A stretch of DNA of 64,000 bases from GCA-003244245 sp963712995 (GTDB lineage Bacteria > Actinomycetota > Actinomycetes > Mycobacteriales > Pseudonocardiaceae), in contig CAVQKH010000019.1 of assembly GCA_963712995.1 (NCBI GenBank), positions 1 through 64,000 of the forward strand, written 5' to 3'. This document shows, piece by piece, positions 62,801 to 64,000 of this stretch. Numbering within the stretch: position 1 is the stretch's first letter; every line of letters starts with the position of its first letter. The notes under the pieces were generated by a model, which saw only the letters and a program-made list of their open reading frames with translations, made no database searches and was not told the origin of the DNA. The position numbers were made by a program, and so were the translations under genes.

Positions 62801-64000
62801 ATGATCGAGCAACAGCAGTTTGCCGTCGAACCGTGGACGGTGCGCGAATGTGGACTGGACCTCACCGCTCTGGGCCAGACAGAGTCGGTGTTCGCCCTGG
62901 CCAACGGCCACATCGGGCTGCGCGGCAATCTCGACGAGGGCGATCCGCACGCGCTGCCTGGCAGCTACCTCAACTCCTTCTACGAGCTGCGGCCGCTGCC
63001 CTACGCCGAGGGCGGGTATGGCTATCCCGAGTCCGGCCAGACGATTATCAACGTGACCAACGGCAAGCTGATCCGGCTGCTGGTCGACGACGAGCCGTTG
63101 GACGTGCGCTACGGCGAGCTGCGCTCGCACGATCGCACGCTGGACCTGCGGGCCGGCACGCTCAGCAGGCGCCTGGAGTGGGTGTCGCCCGCCGGTAAAG
63201 CGGTACGGGTGGCCTCGCAGCGTCTGGTGTCGCTGGCCCAACGGGCTGTGGTCGCGATCAATTACGAGGTCGAGCCGGTCGATGACCCGGTGCTACTGGT
63301 CCTGCAGTCCGAGCTGTTCGCCAACGAGCAACTGCCCGAGGCCGCCGACGATCCACGGGTGGCCGCGGCGCTGTCCGAGCCGCTGGTCGCCGAGCAGTTC
63401 CGGTGCAACGACACCGGTGCCACGTTGATGCACAGTACCCGCAACTCCGGGTTGCGCATGGCCGCGGCGATGGATCACGAGGTGATGGGGCCATCCCGCA
63501 CGGAGTTCCACTCCTCGGCGACCGAGCACATCGCACGGACAACGGTGATCTGCCGGCTGGAACCCGGTCAACGGCTGCGGGTCGTGAAGTACGTCGCCTA
63601 CGGATGGTCCTCACAACGGTCGTTCCCGGCTCTCAACGATCAGGTCCGGGCCGCACTGGCGGCGGCTCGGTACACCGGCTGGAATGGGTTGACCACCGAA
63701 CAGCGCCGTTATCTCGACGACTTCTGGGCCGCGGCCGACGTGGAGGTCGAGGGTAACGCTCAGCTGCAGCAGGCGGTCCGATTCGGGTCGTTCCATGTCC
63801 TGCAGGCCGGGGCGCGGGCCGAGAAGCGGGGCATCGCAGCCAAGGGCCTCACCGGCCCGGGGTATGACGGCCATACCTTCTGGGACAGCGAGACCTTCGT
63901 GCTGCCGATGCTCAGCCACACGGTTCCCGACGCCGCCGCCGACGTCCTGCGCTGGCGGCAACAGACCCTCCCCCTGGCTCTAGAGCGCGCCAGACAGCTC
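62801..64000 (+). CDS. Glycoside hydrolase family 65 phosphorylase, 3' end outside window
   Basis: From ATG 62801 the frame is open to the window edge (400 codons). It begins with the family's N-terminal beta-sandwich start (ESVFALANGHIGLRGNLDEG) and the visible end has GYDGHTFWDSETFVLPMLSH, the approach to the catalytic (alpha/alpha)6 barrel. GH65 includes trehalose, maltose and kojibiose phosphorylases; which one cannot be told. The general-acid Glu lies beyond the edge. No stop is seen. Confidence 0.88.
   Translation, partial: MIEQQQFAVEPWTVRECGLDLTALGQTESVFALANGHIGLRGNLDEGDPHALPGSYLNSFYELRPLPYAEGGYGYPESGQTIINVTNGKLIRLLVDDEPLDVRYGELRSHDRTLDLRAGTLSRRLEWVSPAGKAVRVASQRLVSLAQRAVVAINYEVEPVDDPVLLVLQSELFANEQLPEAADDPRVAAALSEPLVAEQFRCNDTGATLMHSTRNSGLRMAAAMDHEVMGPSRTEFHSSATEHIARTTVICRLEPGQRLRVVKYVAYGWSSQRSFPALNDQVRAALAAARYTGWNGLTTEQRRYLDDFWAAADVEVEGNAQLQQAVRFGSFHVLQAGARAEKRGIAAKGLTGPGYDGHTFWDSETFVLPMLSHTVPDAAADVLRWRQQTLPLALERARQL

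Noticed and set aside
61207..62928. Leftward frame antisense to the phosphate transporter
   Set aside because: Asp/Arg/His-rich shadow; the sense gene carries both Pit signatures.

Overview
This is a 64 kb piece of a high-G+C actinomycete chromosome, most likely from the Pseudonocardiales (Amycolatopsis/Saccharopolyspora-like). Supporting this are the strong GC bias, GTG starts, ATGA-coupled genes, Scr1-type XRE/DUF397 pairs, a ~1,600-residue NAD glutamate dehydrogenase and a Streptomyces-type rifampicin monooxygenase. It mixes intact housekeeping or metabolic genes with long stretches of decayed mobile DNA. At least three Tn3-family transposase remnants, two nested insertion sequences, an ISAs1 element and many genes broken by single-base indels are present. 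Six toxin-antitoxin or TA-like loci, intact and broken, are scattered through it.

Layout. 0-3 kb: an XRE/TPR regulator with two small genes, then a HicA-like two-gene pair. 3.2-13.4 kb: a degenerate island bounded by 16-bp direct repeats, the left copy lying in a tRNA 3'-end-like sequence. It carries a serine-recombinase tail, the rifampicin monooxygenase rox behind a truncated glycosyltransferase and a rifamycin-associated-element-like palindrome, transposon debris, a methyltransferase, a haloperoxidase-type hydrolase, a GMC oxidoreductase and a broken HigBA-like pair. 13.6-18.7 kb: a phospholipase C-like protein coupled to a 54-residue gene, a DoxX-like protein with an operator palindrome, a GreA/B-like protein and an ABC exporter.

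19.1-25.1 kb: an AT-richer three-gene operon. It encodes a ThDP enzyme, a 944-residue fusion of a catalase-like haem domain with a cyclooxygenase-type haem dioxygenase domain, and a nitroreductase-fold protein. Its 3' end overlaps the stump of a carotenoid-type FAD oxidoreductase gene that is translationally coupled to ppk2. I read this as a transferred oxylipin-type biosynthetic cassette; it is the best candidate here for an undescribed system. 26.3-33.5 kb: NAD-glutamate dehydrogenase, XRE/DUF397 and an ABC-type ATPase.

33.7-44.9 kb: a pseudogene-rich region. An IS1634-like element sits inside another IS transposase, with a CTAG target duplication that restores the reading frame when removed. 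Next come a TIR-transmembrane-WD40 gene with about 13 near-identical repeats and many frameshifts, a thymidylate-kinase-like gene overlapping an exonuclease III-like gene, an ISAs1 element and a VapBC pair with a broken toxin. 45-57 kb: sugar catabolism (L-fucose isomerase-like, FGGY kinase, MFS sugar porter, DUF2961/GH172 hydrolase, iron-type alcohol dehydrogenase). A duplicated palindromic operator and an internally deleted second isomerase gene show that the cluster was once duplicated. A TA-like pair and a TIR/ubiquitin-like-fold protein lie between the sugar genes. 57.4-64 kb: Phd/VapC with an operator array, a phytoene-dehydrogenase-like protein, an adenosine-deaminase-like protein lacking the catalytic Glu, a phosphopantetheinyl transferase (frameshifted), a Pit phosphate transporter with a small membrane partner, and the start of a GH65 phosphorylase.

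Many breaks in the pseudogenes are one-base losses, so either real decay or uncorrected assembly indels must be considered for 38-57 kb.
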